Source: OLB7 sp966250335 (lineage in GTDB: Bacteria > Bacteroidota > Ignavibacteria > OLB7). From it: a DNA stretch of 64,000 bases. This document shows positions 8,808 to 17,776 of this stretch, piece by piece; within the stretch, counting starts at the first letter, position 1; each line of letters begins with the position of its first letter. Position numbers and translations under genes: made by a program. A model generated the notes under the pieces. The model was not told where the DNA came from. It did no database searches and saw only the letters and a program-made list of their open reading frames with translations. The DNA lies in contig CBINGZ010000008.1 of assembly GCA_966250335.1 (NCBI GenBank), positions 101,311 to 165,310 of the forward strand, in the 5' to 3' direction.

Positions 8808-9782
8808 ATGAACGAGAACAGATTCCGGACCGACGACGGTCCGCAGGAGGACCACGACACGGCGCGACGGGAGTTCATCCGCCGCACTCTTCTCACGGCG
8901 TCGATGCTTGCCGCGGCCCCGGCGACGCTCCTTCCGTTCAACGGAAGCGGCGTTCAGGCGTGCGACCCGACGACTCTCGATCTCTACGGGCTGGGCCCGT
9001 TCTTCAAGGAGGGAGCGCCGTTCCGCCAGGTGCTGGCGGCGCAGGATGAGCCGGGCGAACGCCTCTTCATCACCGGCATCCTCTACGCCAACGACTGCCT
9101 CACGCCGCTCAAGGATATCGTGATCGACATCTGGCACGCCGACGACGAGGGAGCCTACAGCAACATCTCGACCCCCGGCGACTACCGTCTGCGCGCCAAG
9201 CTGATCACCAACGCGATCGGCGCGTTCTCGTTCGAGACGATCAAGCCCGGCTTCTACCTGAACGGCCCGCAGTACCGCCCCAGCCATATCCATGTGAAAG
9301 TGAAGCGGCCGAACGGCACCGAGCTGATCACGCAGCTCTACTTCGAGGGAGATCCCTATATCGCAACCGACCTTGCCGCGTCCGATTCCGGCGCCGTCAA
9401 CAGGATCATCCCGCTGACGGAGGCGGCCAACGGACTGCACGGCGTGTTCGACATCATTCTGGATGTGAACCCGCCCGTCAGCGACGCTCCGTCCTCGGGA
9501 AGGTTCAGCACGACCCTCCTGCGGCAGAATCATCCCAATCCCGTCTCCGGCACGACGACGATCCCGTTCTATCTTGCCGCGAGGGAAGAGGTCAACCTGA
9601 GCGTCTTCGACCTGCGCGGCCGCAAGGTCCGCACGCTGATCGACGGTCGCACGGAGGAAGGGATGCACACCGTGGAGTTCGACGTTCGTGACGCGAAGGG
9701 GGATCGACTCCCCGCCGGAACCTACACCTACAGGCTGCGCGCCGGGAACTATGCACACTCGCTGAAGATGATCGTGGAATGA
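8808..9782 (+). CDS. Exported intradiol ring-cleavage dioxygenase-like protein with T9SS domain
   Basis: A 324-residue protein in three parts. Residues 18-45 are a twin-arginine-type signal (TARREFIRR then a hydrophobic stretch). Residues about 55-215 are an intradiol dioxygenase fold with the non-haem Fe(III) ligands apparently intact: Y117 (DDEGAYS), Y150 (KPGFY), H160 and H162 (YRPSHIH), with R157 in the usual place. Residues about 235-324 are a T9SS type-A-like sorting domain (RQNHPNPVSGTTTIPF at its start). The family opens catechol-type rings between the hydroxyls; this group of exported members usually has unknown substrates. A folded, iron-loaded enzyme leaving by Tat and then T9SS is inferred from the two signals. 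No aromatic-degradation neighbours are seen. Confidence 0.85.
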   Translation: MNENRFRTDDGPQEDHDTARREFIRRTLLTASMLAAAPATLLPFNGSGVQACDPTTLDLYGLGPFFKEGAPFRQVLAAQDEPGERLFITGILYANDCLTPLKDIVIDIWHADDEGAYSNISTPGDYRLRAKLITNAIGAFSFETIKPGFYLNGPQYRPSHIHVKVKRPNGTELITQLYFEGDPYIATDLAASDSGAVNRIIPLTEAANGLHGVFDIILDVNPPVSDAPSSGRFSTTLLRQNHPNPVSGTTTIPFYLAAREEVNLSVFDLRGRKVRTLIDGRTEEGMHTVEFDVRDAKGDRLPAGTYTYRLRAGNYAHSLKMIVE

Positions 9783-9857
9783 TATAGATATTTACTACGC
9801 TGAACGCGCGGCGGGCGATTCCGACACCCCGGAATCAAACATCGCGTCTCGATACGG

Positions 9858-9890
9858 AGCCCGGTCCCCCCCTATGGAACGGGCTTCGTC
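9858..9890 (+). terminator. Weak terminator-like hairpin after the dioxygenase gene
   Basis: AGCCCGGTCC (9858-9867) pairs with GGAACGGGCT (9876-9885) with one mismatch, followed by TCGTCGTT rather than a clean T run. The hairpins at 14341 and 28973 have similar TTCGTC-type tails. Confidence 0.4.
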
Positions 9891-10017
9891 GTTCATGCCG
9901 TGCGGTTCCGGCCATGGAGGTTCGAACTGATCGCGCGGCGTCGTATCTTCGCGTTCCACGTTCCGCATCCCACGGACGGTTCAGTTCCGGGGGACAAGCT
10001 CATGCATATATCGAGTC

Positions 10018-11958
10018 ATGAAACGTTTCAAGCTCCTTCCCTTCCTGCTCCCCTCCCTTCTCCTGTCGGCCCCCGCGTTCCTCCGGGCACAGGACGCGAC
10101 CTGGTTCCGCGACATCACGCCGGAGGTCGGCCTGAACGATATCCCGGTCTGGAGGATCTACGCCGCGGACGTCAACAACGACGCCTACCCCGACCTGCTG
10201 CTGGAGAACGGGCTCTACCAGCGTAACCAGCTCAAGCTCTATCTCAATCTCCCCGACCCGAACGGCTCCGGTCCGGGCCAGAGGAAGTTCGTCGACGTCA
10301 CGGAGCTCTCCGGCATCAACGCCAACCCCGAACCGGGGATCGACACACGTGTGGCCGATATCGCCGCCCTTGCCGATATCGACAACGACGGCGACGTCGA
10401 TCTGGTGACCGGACGCTTCTACTATGCGTACGCCGATCTGACGATGCTCGAGGATAGAGCCGAGGTGCTGCTGAACGACGGGACCGGACGCTTCACGCTC
10501 CGCGAGTACAACGGGCTTCACGATATGAACGGGATGAACGTGACCGGTCTGGGATTCCTCGACTACGATCTCGACGGACTCCTCGATCTCTACGTCGGCA
10601 CCTTCTCGTTCAACCATCAGCAGTCGCAGTACATGAAGGATTATCTCTTCAAGGGAAAAGGGGACGGCACCTTCGAGGATATGACCGATCCCTCCGGCAT
10701 CGGCGCCGTCAAGCAGCCGCTCTACGGCGTGAACATCAGCGACTGGAACAACGACGGCTGGCCCGACGTCATCACCTCCCCCTACTGCCGTACCTCCGGG
10801 AGCCTCTGGATGAACAGGGGGGACGGCACCTTCGCCGACGTGGCCGCGGCCGTCGGCTACAGTTCGCAGGTCAAGGGGGGAGACAACGGACAGAACCTCT
10901 GCCAGTGGGAAGGACATCCCGCCGACTTCGACAACGACGGCGACATGGATATCCTCCAGGTCCTCGTCCACGGCGGTTATCAGCTGGGTGAAGGACGGAC
11001 GACGATCGCGATCAACAAGGGTCCGGAGGAGGACTACAAGCTGGAGTGGGATCTGGCCCGCATCCGCAGAAAGGCCCCGGCAACCTCCCACATCGGCGAC
11101 ATGAGCGGTTCCTGGCTCGACTTCGACAACGACGGCCTGCTCGACCTGGTGATCTCCCAGTCGCAGTACCCGCAGGCGAACCAGCCCGGCGTCGAACGCG
11201 CCTATTTCCTCCGCCAGAACGCGGAGCATTTCTTCGATGAGATCACCTCCGAACTCGGCCTGATGGACACCCTCCGCGAGCCGAGCACGACCGAACCGTT
11301 CGACTACGATCTCGACGGCGACGACGATCTGCTGATCATCAGGAACTCCGGGAAGAACTCCAACAACAGGCTCGTCCTGATGGAGAACAATATCGGAAGC
11401 AAGAGCAACTGGGTCGGAATACGACTGATCGCGCCGCCGGGGGTCAACAGGAACTCCATCGGCGCGCGGATCACCGTCCGCTCCGGCGACGTGACGCAGA
11501 TCCGTGAGCTGCACGCGGGGCACGGACATTTCGGCGGACAGCAGCCGCTTACGCTCAATGTGGGAATCGGGGAGAGAACGTCGATCGATGCGATCGAGGT
11601 GCGGTGGCCGGGGAAGAACGTGCCGAACACGGTGATATCGGCGCCGCCGATCAACCGGATCATCTCGATCGACGGAGCCGGGATCAGCTCGGTCACGACC
11701 GACGAAACGGCCCCGACGCTCGACCTGCACCCGAACCCGGCGGCCGACCGGCTCCGGCTCACCCTCCCCGAACCGTTCGGCCCGGGGAGCACGGTGACGA
11801 TCTCCGACGCGCTCGGCAGAGTGATCCGGCGCGTCGATCTTCCCGCCGGCGAACTGTCGATCTCCCTTCCCGTGGAAGATCTGACGGCCGGCTACTACTT
11901 CGCCGCGATCGAGATCGGCAGGAACCGGATCAGCCGCCCCTTCGTGATCGAGCGATGA
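10018..11958 (+). CDS. Exported CRTAC1/ASPIC-type FG-GAP protein with T9SS domain
   Basis: A 646-residue exported protein. A clear signal peptide (MKRFKLLPFLLPSLLLSAPA, cleavage near RAQ) is followed by seven FG-GAP/VCBS-like blades, each with a calcium-loop core such as DVNNDAYPDLL, DIDNDGDVDLV, DYDLDGLLDLY, DWNNDGWPDVI, DFDNDGDMDIL, DFDNDGLLDLV and DYDLDGDDDLL. An ASPIC/UnbV domain lies at about 475-545 (GARITVRSGDVTQIREL, GHFGGQQPLTLNVG, IEVRWPGK). The last ~75 residues form a T9SS type-A-like domain (LDLHPNPAADRLRL onward). This is a common secreted family of unknown ligand in the Bacteroidota branch. It stands alone between two terminator-like hairpins; the ATG is preceded by a TATCTTCG promoter-like box at 9944. 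Confidence 0.88.
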   Translation: MKRFKLLPFLLPSLLLSAPAFLRAQDATWFRDITPEVGLNDIPVWRIYAADVNNDAYPDLLLENGLYQRNQLKLYLNLPDPNGSGPGQRKFVDVTELSGINANPEPGIDTRVADIAALADIDNDGDVDLVTGRFYYAYADLTMLEDRAEVLLNDGTGRFTLREYNGLHDMNGMNVTGLGFLDYDLDGLLDLYVGTFSFNHQQSQYMKDYLFKGKGDGTFEDMTDPSGIGAVKQPLYGVNISDWNNDGWPDVITSPYCRTSGSLWMNRGDGTFADVAAAVGYSSQVKGGDNGQNLCQWEGHPADFDNDGDMDILQVLVHGGYQLGEGRTTIAINKGPEEDYKLEWDLARIRRKAPATSHIGDMSGSWLDFDNDGLLDLVISQSQYPQANQPGVERAYFLRQNAEHFFDEITSELGLMDTLREPSTTEPFDYDLDGDDDLLIIRNSGKNSNNRLVLMENNIGSKSNWVGIRLIAPPGVNRNSIGARITVRSGDVTQIRELHAGHGHFGGQQPLTLNVGIGERTSIDAIEVRWPGKNVPNTVISAPPINRIISIDGAGISSVTTDETAPTLDLHPNPAADRLRLTLPEPFGPGSTVTISDALGRVIRRVDLPAGELSISLPVEDLTAGYYFAAIEIGRNRISRPFVIER

Positions 11959-11985
11959 AGTGACATCCTACAGCGATATATTGAG

Positions 11986-12018
11986 ATCCGCCCCGACCTT
12001 CCGGGGCGGATTTTTTTT
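11986..12018 (+). terminator. Rho-independent terminator
   Basis: ATCCGCCCCG (11986-11995) pairs perfectly with CGGGGCGGAT (12002-12011) around a six-base loop, followed by a run of eight T ending at 12018. It ends the FG-GAP gene transcript. Confidence 0.92.
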
Positions 12019-12087
12019 CGCGTGCAACTTTCCGCGGAGCGTACGGCACTTATCCGATGAAGCGCTTGATCATTCATACTCGAGATT

Positions 12088-12708
12088 ATGAACCCTGATA
12101 CCACGGGCGCCGCGTCCGGGCCCGGCGGAAGGGAGCGATTCGTCCGCCTGCTCGACGGGGTGCGCGGCCGACTCTCCGCCTACTGCCGTGCGATGACGCG
12201 AAACGCCGACGACGCCGAGGATCTGGCGAGCGAGACGATCGTGACCGCCTACGAACGCCTGGACGACCTCCGGAACGACACGGCGTTCGTAAGCTGGATC
12301 TTCACGATCGCGACCCGACTCAACAGCCGGCGGCAGCGGCGGGCGAAGTTCTTCGGCCTGTTCGATCAGGAGCGCGCTGAAGGGATACGATACGCCGGCA
12401 CCGCCCCCGACGTCTCGGCCGAGATCCGGATGCTCTACGACGCGCTCGGCAGGCTGCCGGCGAAACAGCGGGAGGCGGTGGTGATGTTCGAGATCTCCGA
12501 CCTCTCGCTGGAGGAGATCCGTGAGATTCAGGGAGGCTCCCTCTCCGGAGTCAAGAGCCGCGTGACGCGAGGACGCGAGAGGCTGGCCGAACTGCTCGGA
12601 GTCCCGAACGGCCCGGCGCCGCGGGGAGAAGGGAGATCGACGGCGGCATCAGGTATGACGACAAGCGAGATCAACTACTTCGAACTTCATCCGAGCACGG
12701 AACGATGA
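12088..12708 (+). CDS. ECF-family RNA polymerase sigma factor
   Basis: A 206-residue sigma-70-like factor with only regions 2 and 4. Region 2 covers about residues 20-90 (AYCRAMTRNADDAEDLASETIVTAYE is the core, then WIFTIATRLNSRRQRR). Region 4 covers about 125-185, with LPAKQREAVVMFEISDLSLEEI and the helix-turn-helix SGVKSRVTRGRERLAE. The C-terminal ~25 residues are extra. It ends by overlapping the next gene by four bases (ATGA), the standard arrangement for a sigma factor and its membrane regulator. It probably directs a small envelope or stress regulon; the target promoters are not visible. The upstream spacer holds the terminator of the previous gene and no clear autoregulatory box. Confidence 0.9.
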   Translation: MNPDTTGAASGPGGRERFVRLLDGVRGRLSAYCRAMTRNADDAEDLASETIVTAYERLDDLRNDTAFVSWIFTIATRLNSRRQRRAKFFGLFDQERAEGIRYAGTAPDVSAEIRMLYDALGRLPAKQREAVVMFEISDLSLEEIREIQGGSLSGVKSRVTRGRERLAELLGVPNGPAPRGEGRSTAASGMTTSEINYFELHPSTER

Positions 12709-14294
12709 GCATGCAGAAGCCACGCACACTGGACGATCTCTTCGCGGGAGCGAAGAACGTTCCGTCGGTCATCTCGGATGACGCTATGGAATCGATCGTC
12801 TCGGATCAGGGAGCACCCGGCCGGAGCTCACTGCGCCGTGGGAACGGTTCCCCCCTGGACGGCCCCCGTCCGCACCACATTACATCGCATATACGAGGCA
12901 GAATCATGACATTCATAGCACTGACCGTCGCCGTCGCCACGCTGGGGTACGGCGTTTCACAGATGATCGTTCCCGGAGGGGGCAGGCTCGCCGACCACGG
13001 CGGAACCGCTTCCCGTACGGAATCCCCGGCGACGATCGCGGGAACTACGGCGCCGAAGAGCGCCCCGGTCGTCGTCTCACCCGAACCGGCCGTCGTCCCA
13101 GGGAAGGCCCCCGCGACGAACAGGCCGGGACTCCCGACCACGCACGAGGCCCCCACGACCGACGCGCGCCGCGATCTTCCCCAGGAGCCGGGCGACAAGA
13201 CCAGGGAGCTCGGCGAGAAGTTCGCCGAGGGGGTGGCCCAGGAGGCGATGGAGTACTGGACCAACCGGATCAACGATTACAAGCAGCGGATCGACGGGAT
13301 GATGACCACCTCCGATCTGAACGACCTGAACAGACTCCGGGTGAAGTGGGCCTTCGTCACCAGAGATGAGGTGAGCCCCGACCGCCCGAACAGCATGTCG
13401 ATGTCGTTCTCCATGAGGAGCACCCCCGACTCGCTCGGCAACGGCGTCGTGATCCCCCCCGGCGGAACGAAGATCACTCTGCACAGCGTCGTGCAGGACG
13501 AGGAGATGAATCAGGCGTTCGCTTCGGCGCCGTCGGTGGAGGTGATCGAGCTCGACGGCGAGAGCTGGCGGGAGTTCAAGAGCCAGACGTCGATGCCGAG
13601 CCAGGACCTTCAGGGGATCATGGCACTTCTGGGACGCGACACCACCGAGCGGGGGGTCGTCCTGACCGACGCCCGCGGGCTGGCGACGAAGTACCGCCGC
13701 GAACTCGATGCGCTGAAGGGGGATATTCTTGGTGATTTCAGCGAATTCCTCAACCTGGTCTCCGGACGGGCGAGCACGTTTCTGAAGGATCACGCGGAGG
13801 AGCTGGAGGGGACCGAGCTGGAGAAGCTCCGCTCCCATGAGGAGAAACTGCGTGATATGGTTGCTTCGATCGGCCCGATGGTGGAGGGGAACCCGATGCT
13901 GATGATGCTCTACACCTCGGTCTTCGAGCCGCAGATCATGCTCTACAACGGGTCGGAGATCAACAGCCTGATCTCCAGCTCCGTCACCGAGCCGGTCGCG
14001 GGGGTGAAGCTGCCGGAGAGCCGGACGCTGGGGCAGAACTTCCCGAACCCGGCCTCCGCCAAGACGAGCATCCGCTACACCCTGCAGGAGCCGAGCAGCA
14101 GCACGACGATCCGCCTCTTCGACGCCGCCGGCAACGTGGTGACGACGATCGACGAGGGAGCCCGCCCCGCCGGCGAGCATACGGCGACGGTCGACGTCTC
14201 CGGCATGCAGAACGGCACCTATCTCTATCACCTGACGCTCCACACCTCGCACGGCGAGCAGGTCCATTCCAAGACGATGCAGGTGGTCCGATAA
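12705..14294 (+). CDS. Single-pass membrane partner of the ECF sigma with T9SS-like C-terminus
   Basis: A 529-residue protein translationally coupled to the sigma factor, so a candidate anti-sigma factor. The N-terminal ~65 residues are cytoplasmic in this model (MSMQKPRTLDDLFAGAKNVP; the acidic/hydrophobic start could hold the sigma). A membrane helix follows at about 68-86 (MTFIALTVAVATLGYGVSQ), then a Pro/Ala/Thr-rich linker to about residue 165 and a helical, coiled-coil-like region (about 165-410). The last ~90 residues read as a T9SS type-A sorting/FlgD-Ig-like domain beginning near LGQNFPNPASAKTSIRYTL. A retained membrane helix and a secretion-type C-terminus in one protein are an odd combination. 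There is no zinc anti-sigma HxxxCxxC motif. The role is inferred from position. Confidence 0.7.
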   Translation: MSMQKPRTLDDLFAGAKNVPSVISDDAMESIVSDQGAPGRSSLRRGNGSPLDGPRPHHITSHIRGRIMTFIALTVAVATLGYGVSQMIVPGGGRLADHGGTASRTESPATIAGTTAPKSAPVVVSPEPAVVPGKAPATNRPGLPTTHEAPTTDARRDLPQEPGDKTRELGEKFAEGVAQEAMEYWTNRINDYKQRIDGMMTTSDLNDLNRLRVKWAFVTRDEVSPDRPNSMSMSFSMRSTPDSLGNGVVIPPGGTKITLHSVVQDEEMNQAFASAPSVEVIELDGESWREFKSQTSMPSQDLQGIMALLGRDTTERGVVLTDARGLATKYRRELDALKGDILGDFSEFLNLVSGRASTFLKDHAEELEGTELEKLRSHEEKLRDMVASIGPMVEGNPMLMMLYTSVFEPQIMLYNGSEINSLISSSVTEPVAGVKLPESRTLGQNFPNPASAKTSIRYTLQEPSSSTTIRLFDAAGNVVTTIDEGARPAGEHTATVDVSGMQNGTYLYHLTLHTSHGEQVHSKTMQVVR

Positions 14295-14340
14295 GCCGAT
14301 TTCGGCCGGAATCGGACGAATCACAACAGAGGAGAACCGA

Positions 14341-14385
14341 AAACGGGGTGATATGCTCAGCGCATGTCACCCCGTTTCGTCTTCA
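14341..14385 (+). terminator. Terminator hairpin
   Basis: AAACGGGGTGA (14341-14351) pairs with TCACCCCGTTT (14367-14377), and the stem continues inward through ATGC/GCAT. The 3' arm ends in TTT and is followed by CGTCTT. It ends the sigma/partner operon. Confidence 0.75.
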
Positions 14386-14434
14386 TAATCCGGAAACGTC
14401 GAGTCTCCATTTCATTTAAAGTATCACTTGATGT

Positions 14435-14442
14435 TATCTTTG
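14435..14442 (+). promoter_or_regulatory. Candidate Bacteroidota-type -7 box
   Basis: TATCTTTG fits the TAnnTTTG -7 consensus of the Bacteroidota primary sigma factor. It lies 71 bases before the ATG of the fibre-like gene, just after the upstream terminator. A TTG at the matching -33 position is not clear. Confidence 0.35.
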
Positions 14443-14513
14443 CCCAGCTCAATAACGGTTAGCACTCTTCTCCTTCTTGACCCTGCAAAATTTTCCAGAT
14501 TGAGGAAGGTCAC

Positions 14514-16529
14514 ATGGGCACGACACGTCCACTTCATCAAGTTCTCTTCGCGGGTCTTCTGACGACGGCCTGCGCCGCTCCCCTCTATGGTCAGCAGCCG
14601 ACCACCAGTCCGGTAAGCGATATCTACGGGCATCTCGGGGTCGGAACGCTTGCGCCCGATCGCTCGGCGCTGCTCGACCTGACATCGGCGGACGCCGGCT
14701 TCCTTCTCCCCCGCATGCCGATCGCCGCGCGGGACGCGATCTTTCGCCCCGCCCACTCGCTCCTTCTCTTCAACGCCGGCACGGAGGAGTTCAACTACAA
14801 CTCCGGCACCCCCGACCTTCCCGTCTGGAGCACCTTCCTGACGACCATCAATATGCACGCCTATGTCTGGGCACTGGAGGGGAATCAGGGGATCGATCCC
14901 TCCTCCATGTTCCTGGGCACCGTCGACGGAAGCCCCCTCGCCTTCAGGACGGGAGATACCGAACGGATGAGGATCGTACCGACCGGCAATATCGGAATCG
15001 GAACATCTTCTCCCGATCCTTCGGCTCTGCTTGATCTGCGTACGACGGGGGGCGGTCTGCTCATACCTCGTGTAACGAGCCTTCAGAGAAACGCCATCCC
15101 CTCCCCCGCCACCGGGCTCCTGATCTACAACACCTCGACGAACGCCTTCAACGTAAACCTGGGAACACCGGGTGCTCCCGACTGGAAGGCTCTCCTGGAC
15201 GAACAGGACGCATGGCTGCGAACAGGGAACACAGCATCGCCGGGCGATATACTCGGCACGACGAACGCGCAGGACCTCAATATCGCGGCGGGAGGTACCA
15301 TCCGGATGACCCTGGATGACGCGACGGGAAACGTCGGGATCGGCGCCCCGGTCTCGATCTCGAAGCTCAACGTAGCCGGCCGGATCAACACCAGCACGGT
15401 CTACGGGATCGGTGAGAACACCGTGCTGAGCGTCGCCGGCACCAACAACCTCTTCGTGGGAGTCGACGCGGGGGGCTCGAACACCACGGGGGTCTCCAAC
15501 GCCTTCGTCGGCCGATCGGCGGGAGCGCAGAACACCGACGGGTTCTTCAACGCGTTCCTCGGCATGTCGGCAGGGACGTCGAACACATCGGGGAGCGATA
15601 ATACGTTCGCCGGATACTCGGCGGGACGCGCCAACACCACCGGCAACTTCAACCTCTTCCTGGGAGCGTTCTCCGGGTTCTTCAATCAGATCGGGAACAA
15701 CAATGCGTTCGTCGGGGCGCTCTCCGGAATGTTCAGCACGGGAGACGACAACACGTTCATGGGGATAGGGGCGGGGCAGTTCAACATGAGCGGCGGGTCG
15801 AACGTCTTCATGGGAGCCAACGCGGGATTCTCCAACGGCGCCGGGAACGACAACACGTTCGTCGGCGTGGGAGCGGGGAACCTGAGCACGGGGAACGGCA
15901 ACGCCTTCTTCGGGTTCGCGGCCGGAGGATTCAACGAGACGGGGAACTTCAACACCTATATCGGAAACGGAGCCAGCGGCGGCGGCACGACCAGTTCGTC
16001 GATCGGAATCGGATACGGCGCCGACGTCACGGCCGATCACCAGCTCGTCGTCGGAAGCGATGACCCGAACGGCCGGATCGACGCATCGTTCTGGGGGAAC
16101 GGCGTCGTCAGCGCGTCACCGATGCCGTTCGCCGTCAACGCCACGGGAGGGAGCGGACAGGATGTGGGGGGCGCCGATCTGAGGATAGCCGCGGGGATAG
16201 GGACGGGAGCGGCAGCCGGTGGAAGTATCGTATTTCGTACATCGCCGGCCGATGTGGTGACGAGTGACATCCCGAACGCCCTGCAGGATCGCATGACGAT
16301 CACCCCGACCGGCGGAGTCGGCATCGGAGCCGCGCCGGGAGCCTCCTCACTGCTGGAACTCACATCGACCGATCGGGGATTCGTCCTCCCGCGGATGAGC
16401 AAGTTCGAACGCAACATGATCACGGCCCCGATCGCCGGCATGATGATCTACCAGACCGACAACACCCCCGGCCTGCGCGTCTACGACGGCACGGGGTGGG
16501 TGCGATTCACCGAAACGGCCGATCCGTAA
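14514..16529 (+). CDS. Secreted fibre-like repeat protein
   Basis: A 671-residue exported protein; the signal peptide ends near PLYGQQ and the ATG has a GAGGAAGG ribosome-binding site. The N-terminal part has two copies of a head-like unit with LLDLTSADAGFLLPRM and LAFRTGDTERMRI followed by GNIGIGTSSP. Residues about 310-485 consist of ten or more ~17-residue repeats of the form N-x-F-x-G-x-x-A-G-x-x-N-x-x-G, as in trimeric adhesin heads and tail-fibre-like surface proteins. A further head-like unit (FVLPRMSKFERNMI) closes the protein. No C-terminal barrel anchor or chaperone domain is visible. Role inferred: surface or extracellular structural/adhesive protein. A paralogue lies at 48729-50003. 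Confidence 0.75.
   Translation: MGTTRPLHQVLFAGLLTTACAAPLYGQQPTTSPVSDIYGHLGVGTLAPDRSALLDLTSADAGFLLPRMPIAARDAIFRPAHSLLLFNAGTEEFNYNSGTPDLPVWSTFLTTINMHAYVWALEGNQGIDPSSMFLGTVDGSPLAFRTGDTERMRIVPTGNIGIGTSSPDPSALLDLRTTGGGLLIPRVTSLQRNAIPSPATGLLIYNTSTNAFNVNLGTPGAPDWKALLDEQDAWLRTGNTASPGDILGTTNAQDLNIAAGGTIRMTLDDATGNVGIGAPVSISKLNVAGRINTSTVYGIGENTVLSVAGTNNLFVGVDAGGSNTTGVSNAFVGRSAGAQNTDGFFNAFLGMSAGTSNTSGSDNTFAGYSAGRANTTGNFNLFLGAFSGFFNQIGNNNAFVGALSGMFSTGDDNTFMGIGAGQFNMSGGSNVFMGANAGFSNGAGNDNTFVGVGAGNLSTGNGNAFFGFAAGGFNETGNFNTYIGNGASGGGTTSSSIGIGYGADVTADHQLVVGSDDPNGRIDASFWGNGVVSASPMPFAVNATGGSGQDVGGADLRIAAGIGTGAAAGGSIVFRTSPADVVTSDIPNALQDRMTITPTGGVGIGAAPGASSLLELTSTDRGFVLPRMSKFERNMITAPIAGMMIYQTDNTPGLRVYDGTGWVRFTETADP
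15444..15968 (+). repeat. Tandem 48-51 base coding repeats
   Basis: About ten consecutive in-frame units encode NNLFVGVDAGGSNTTG, NAFVGRSAGAQNTDG, NAFLGMSAGTSNTSG, NTFAGYSAGRANTTG and so on to NTYIGNGA. Units are 16-17 codons; Asn-x-Phe and Gly-x-x-Ala-Gly are the fixed positions, while the rest varies. Confidence 0.85.
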
Positions 16530-16558
16530 TACGATACAACCGCGCTGCCGGCCGACGA

Positions 16559-17713
16559 TCATCCGCCCCGGAACCAGTTCCTGATCACGCTCTCGGCCGG
16601 CCTTCCGCGGAACGCGAACCCCGTATCCTCGCCGTGCCGCGACGCGCGGGCGGGATCGGTGAACGTTTTCCAGATGAAGATTCCCTCCATCCATTCCCGT
16701 CCGTAGAACGCTCGGAAGAGCGCCTCGAACGCTCGGGCCTGGGCATCGGGATCGAAGTCGCCGCCGGAATAAGTCCACGGTTCGCGATATGTGAGCGCCA
16801 CCGGCCGGTAACCGACTTCCGTAAGGATCACACCACGATCCGTTCCCCGGATCATCTTCTCGATCCGCTCCAGATGCGGCTTCCATGCCTGGAGGAGCTG
16901 CTCCACCGTAGCGTTCGGAGGCGCCTCCAGCGGGAAGTAGGCGTTGACCCCGACGGCGTCCAGGGCGTCCCAGAATCGTATCGCATCTAGTTCCCTCTCC
17001 CAGTGCGCGGCGTAGATCACCTTCCCCCTGTACACCTTTCTGACATCGGCGATCAACTGCCGCCACTCATCGGGATACGCCGCTGTCTGCAGCACCAGTT
17101 CGGTCCCTACACAGTAAATCTCGGCATGATATTTCTCCGCGAGCCCGGCGTAATGAAGCGCGAACGCTCTGTATGACGACCACCACGACGCATGTTCCTT
17201 CTCCGTCGTCTGACGGACCGTGCCGTGCCACTCCCCTCCGCCCCAGAAATCATGCGACCAGATATGCGGCTTCAGCATCACGGTCATCCCGCGCGCATGC
17301 GCCGAGTCGATCTCGGCCGCCAGATCCAGATCTCGAAGACTCGGATCGAGATCTTCCGTCCCGCTCGTGTCGAAGCCGACGATCCGATCGGCCGTGGCTC
17401 CCTCCTGGTAGCCGAACGGCGTGACGGCGATGCTGTTGACGCCGATCCCCCGCAACGAATCGAGTTCGCGCGCCGAGTTCGGCGAGCCGTACCCCAATCC
17501 CCTGCGATGCACATGCGCATGATTAACGCCGTTGTACACGATCTTCGCCGAACGCACGGGCGTTTCGACGTCGCCCGCGCCGTTCGTCGTGACCGTGACT
17601 CGTCCGGTCGCCGCTCTCGACTCCCCGTCGCGACAGGCGGTCAGCCCCGCCGCGGCTGCAGCAAGGAGGACCATGACGACGACGGCGGATCGCTGGTTCG
17701 AAGTTCTGCTCAT
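16559..17713 (-). CDS. GH113-like glycoside hydrolase, lipoprotein
   Basis: A 384-residue lipoprotein. The signal peptide ends in the lipobox LTAC (about residues 24-27), followed by Arg-Asp. The body is a TIM-barrel with features of family GH113 and relatives: GVNHAHVHRRGLGYGS near the start, LRGIGVNSIAVTPFGYQ, KPHIWSHDFWGGGEWHG, an acidic strand end VGTELV (candidate acid/base), and ILTEVGYRP (candidate nucleophile). GH113 members are beta-mannanases; the exact substrate here is unknown. The late segment GIFIWKTFTDP completes the barrel. It is convergent with the fibre-like gene, with 29 bases between the stops, and lies 63 bases downstream of a second lipoprotein gene on the same strand. 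Confidence 0.8.
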   Translation of the reverse strand: MSRTSNQRSAVVVMVLLAAAAAGLTACRDGESRAATGRVTVTTNGAGDVETPVRSAKIVYNGVNHAHVHRRGLGYGSPNSARELDSLRGIGVNSIAVTPFGYQEGATADRIVGFDTSGTEDLDPSLRDLDLAAEIDSAHARGMTVMLKPHIWSHDFWGGGEWHGTVRQTTEKEHASWWSSYRAFALHYAGLAEKYHAEIYCVGTELVLQTAAYPDEWRQLIADVRKVYRGKVIYAAHWERELDAIRFWDALDAVGVNAYFPLEAPPNATVEQLLQAWKPHLERIEKMIRGTDRGVILTEVGYRPVALTYREPWTYSGGDFDPDAQARAFEALFRAFYGREWMEGIFIWKTFTDPARASRHGEDTGFAFRGRPAESVIRNWFRGG

Positions 17714-17776
17714 ATCTTCCTGTCACGACGGAGATCCTCCCGGAATCGTGGGTCCGTGGCTCGGCCGGGGAGCTCC

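Noticed and set aside
7977..9758. A 593-codon minus-strand frame across rsgA and the dioxygenase gene
   Set aside because: It crosses two well-supported plus-strand genes and the strong rsgA terminator, and shows no domain.
9900..9960. tRNA-like TPsiC signature GGTTCGAAC near 9920
   Set aside because: No acceptor stem, D arm or anticodon arm can be drawn around it.
10000..11730. A 576-codon minus-strand frame opposite the FG-GAP gene
   Set aside because: The acidic repeat codons (GAC, GAT, AAC) of the plus-strand gene give Val/Ile/Leu-rich antisense sequence; no family features.
14424..16040. A 538-codon minus-strand frame opposite the fibre-like gene
   Set aside because: Shadow of a repeat gene; its Val/Pro/Arg-rich repeats simply mirror the 17-residue units.
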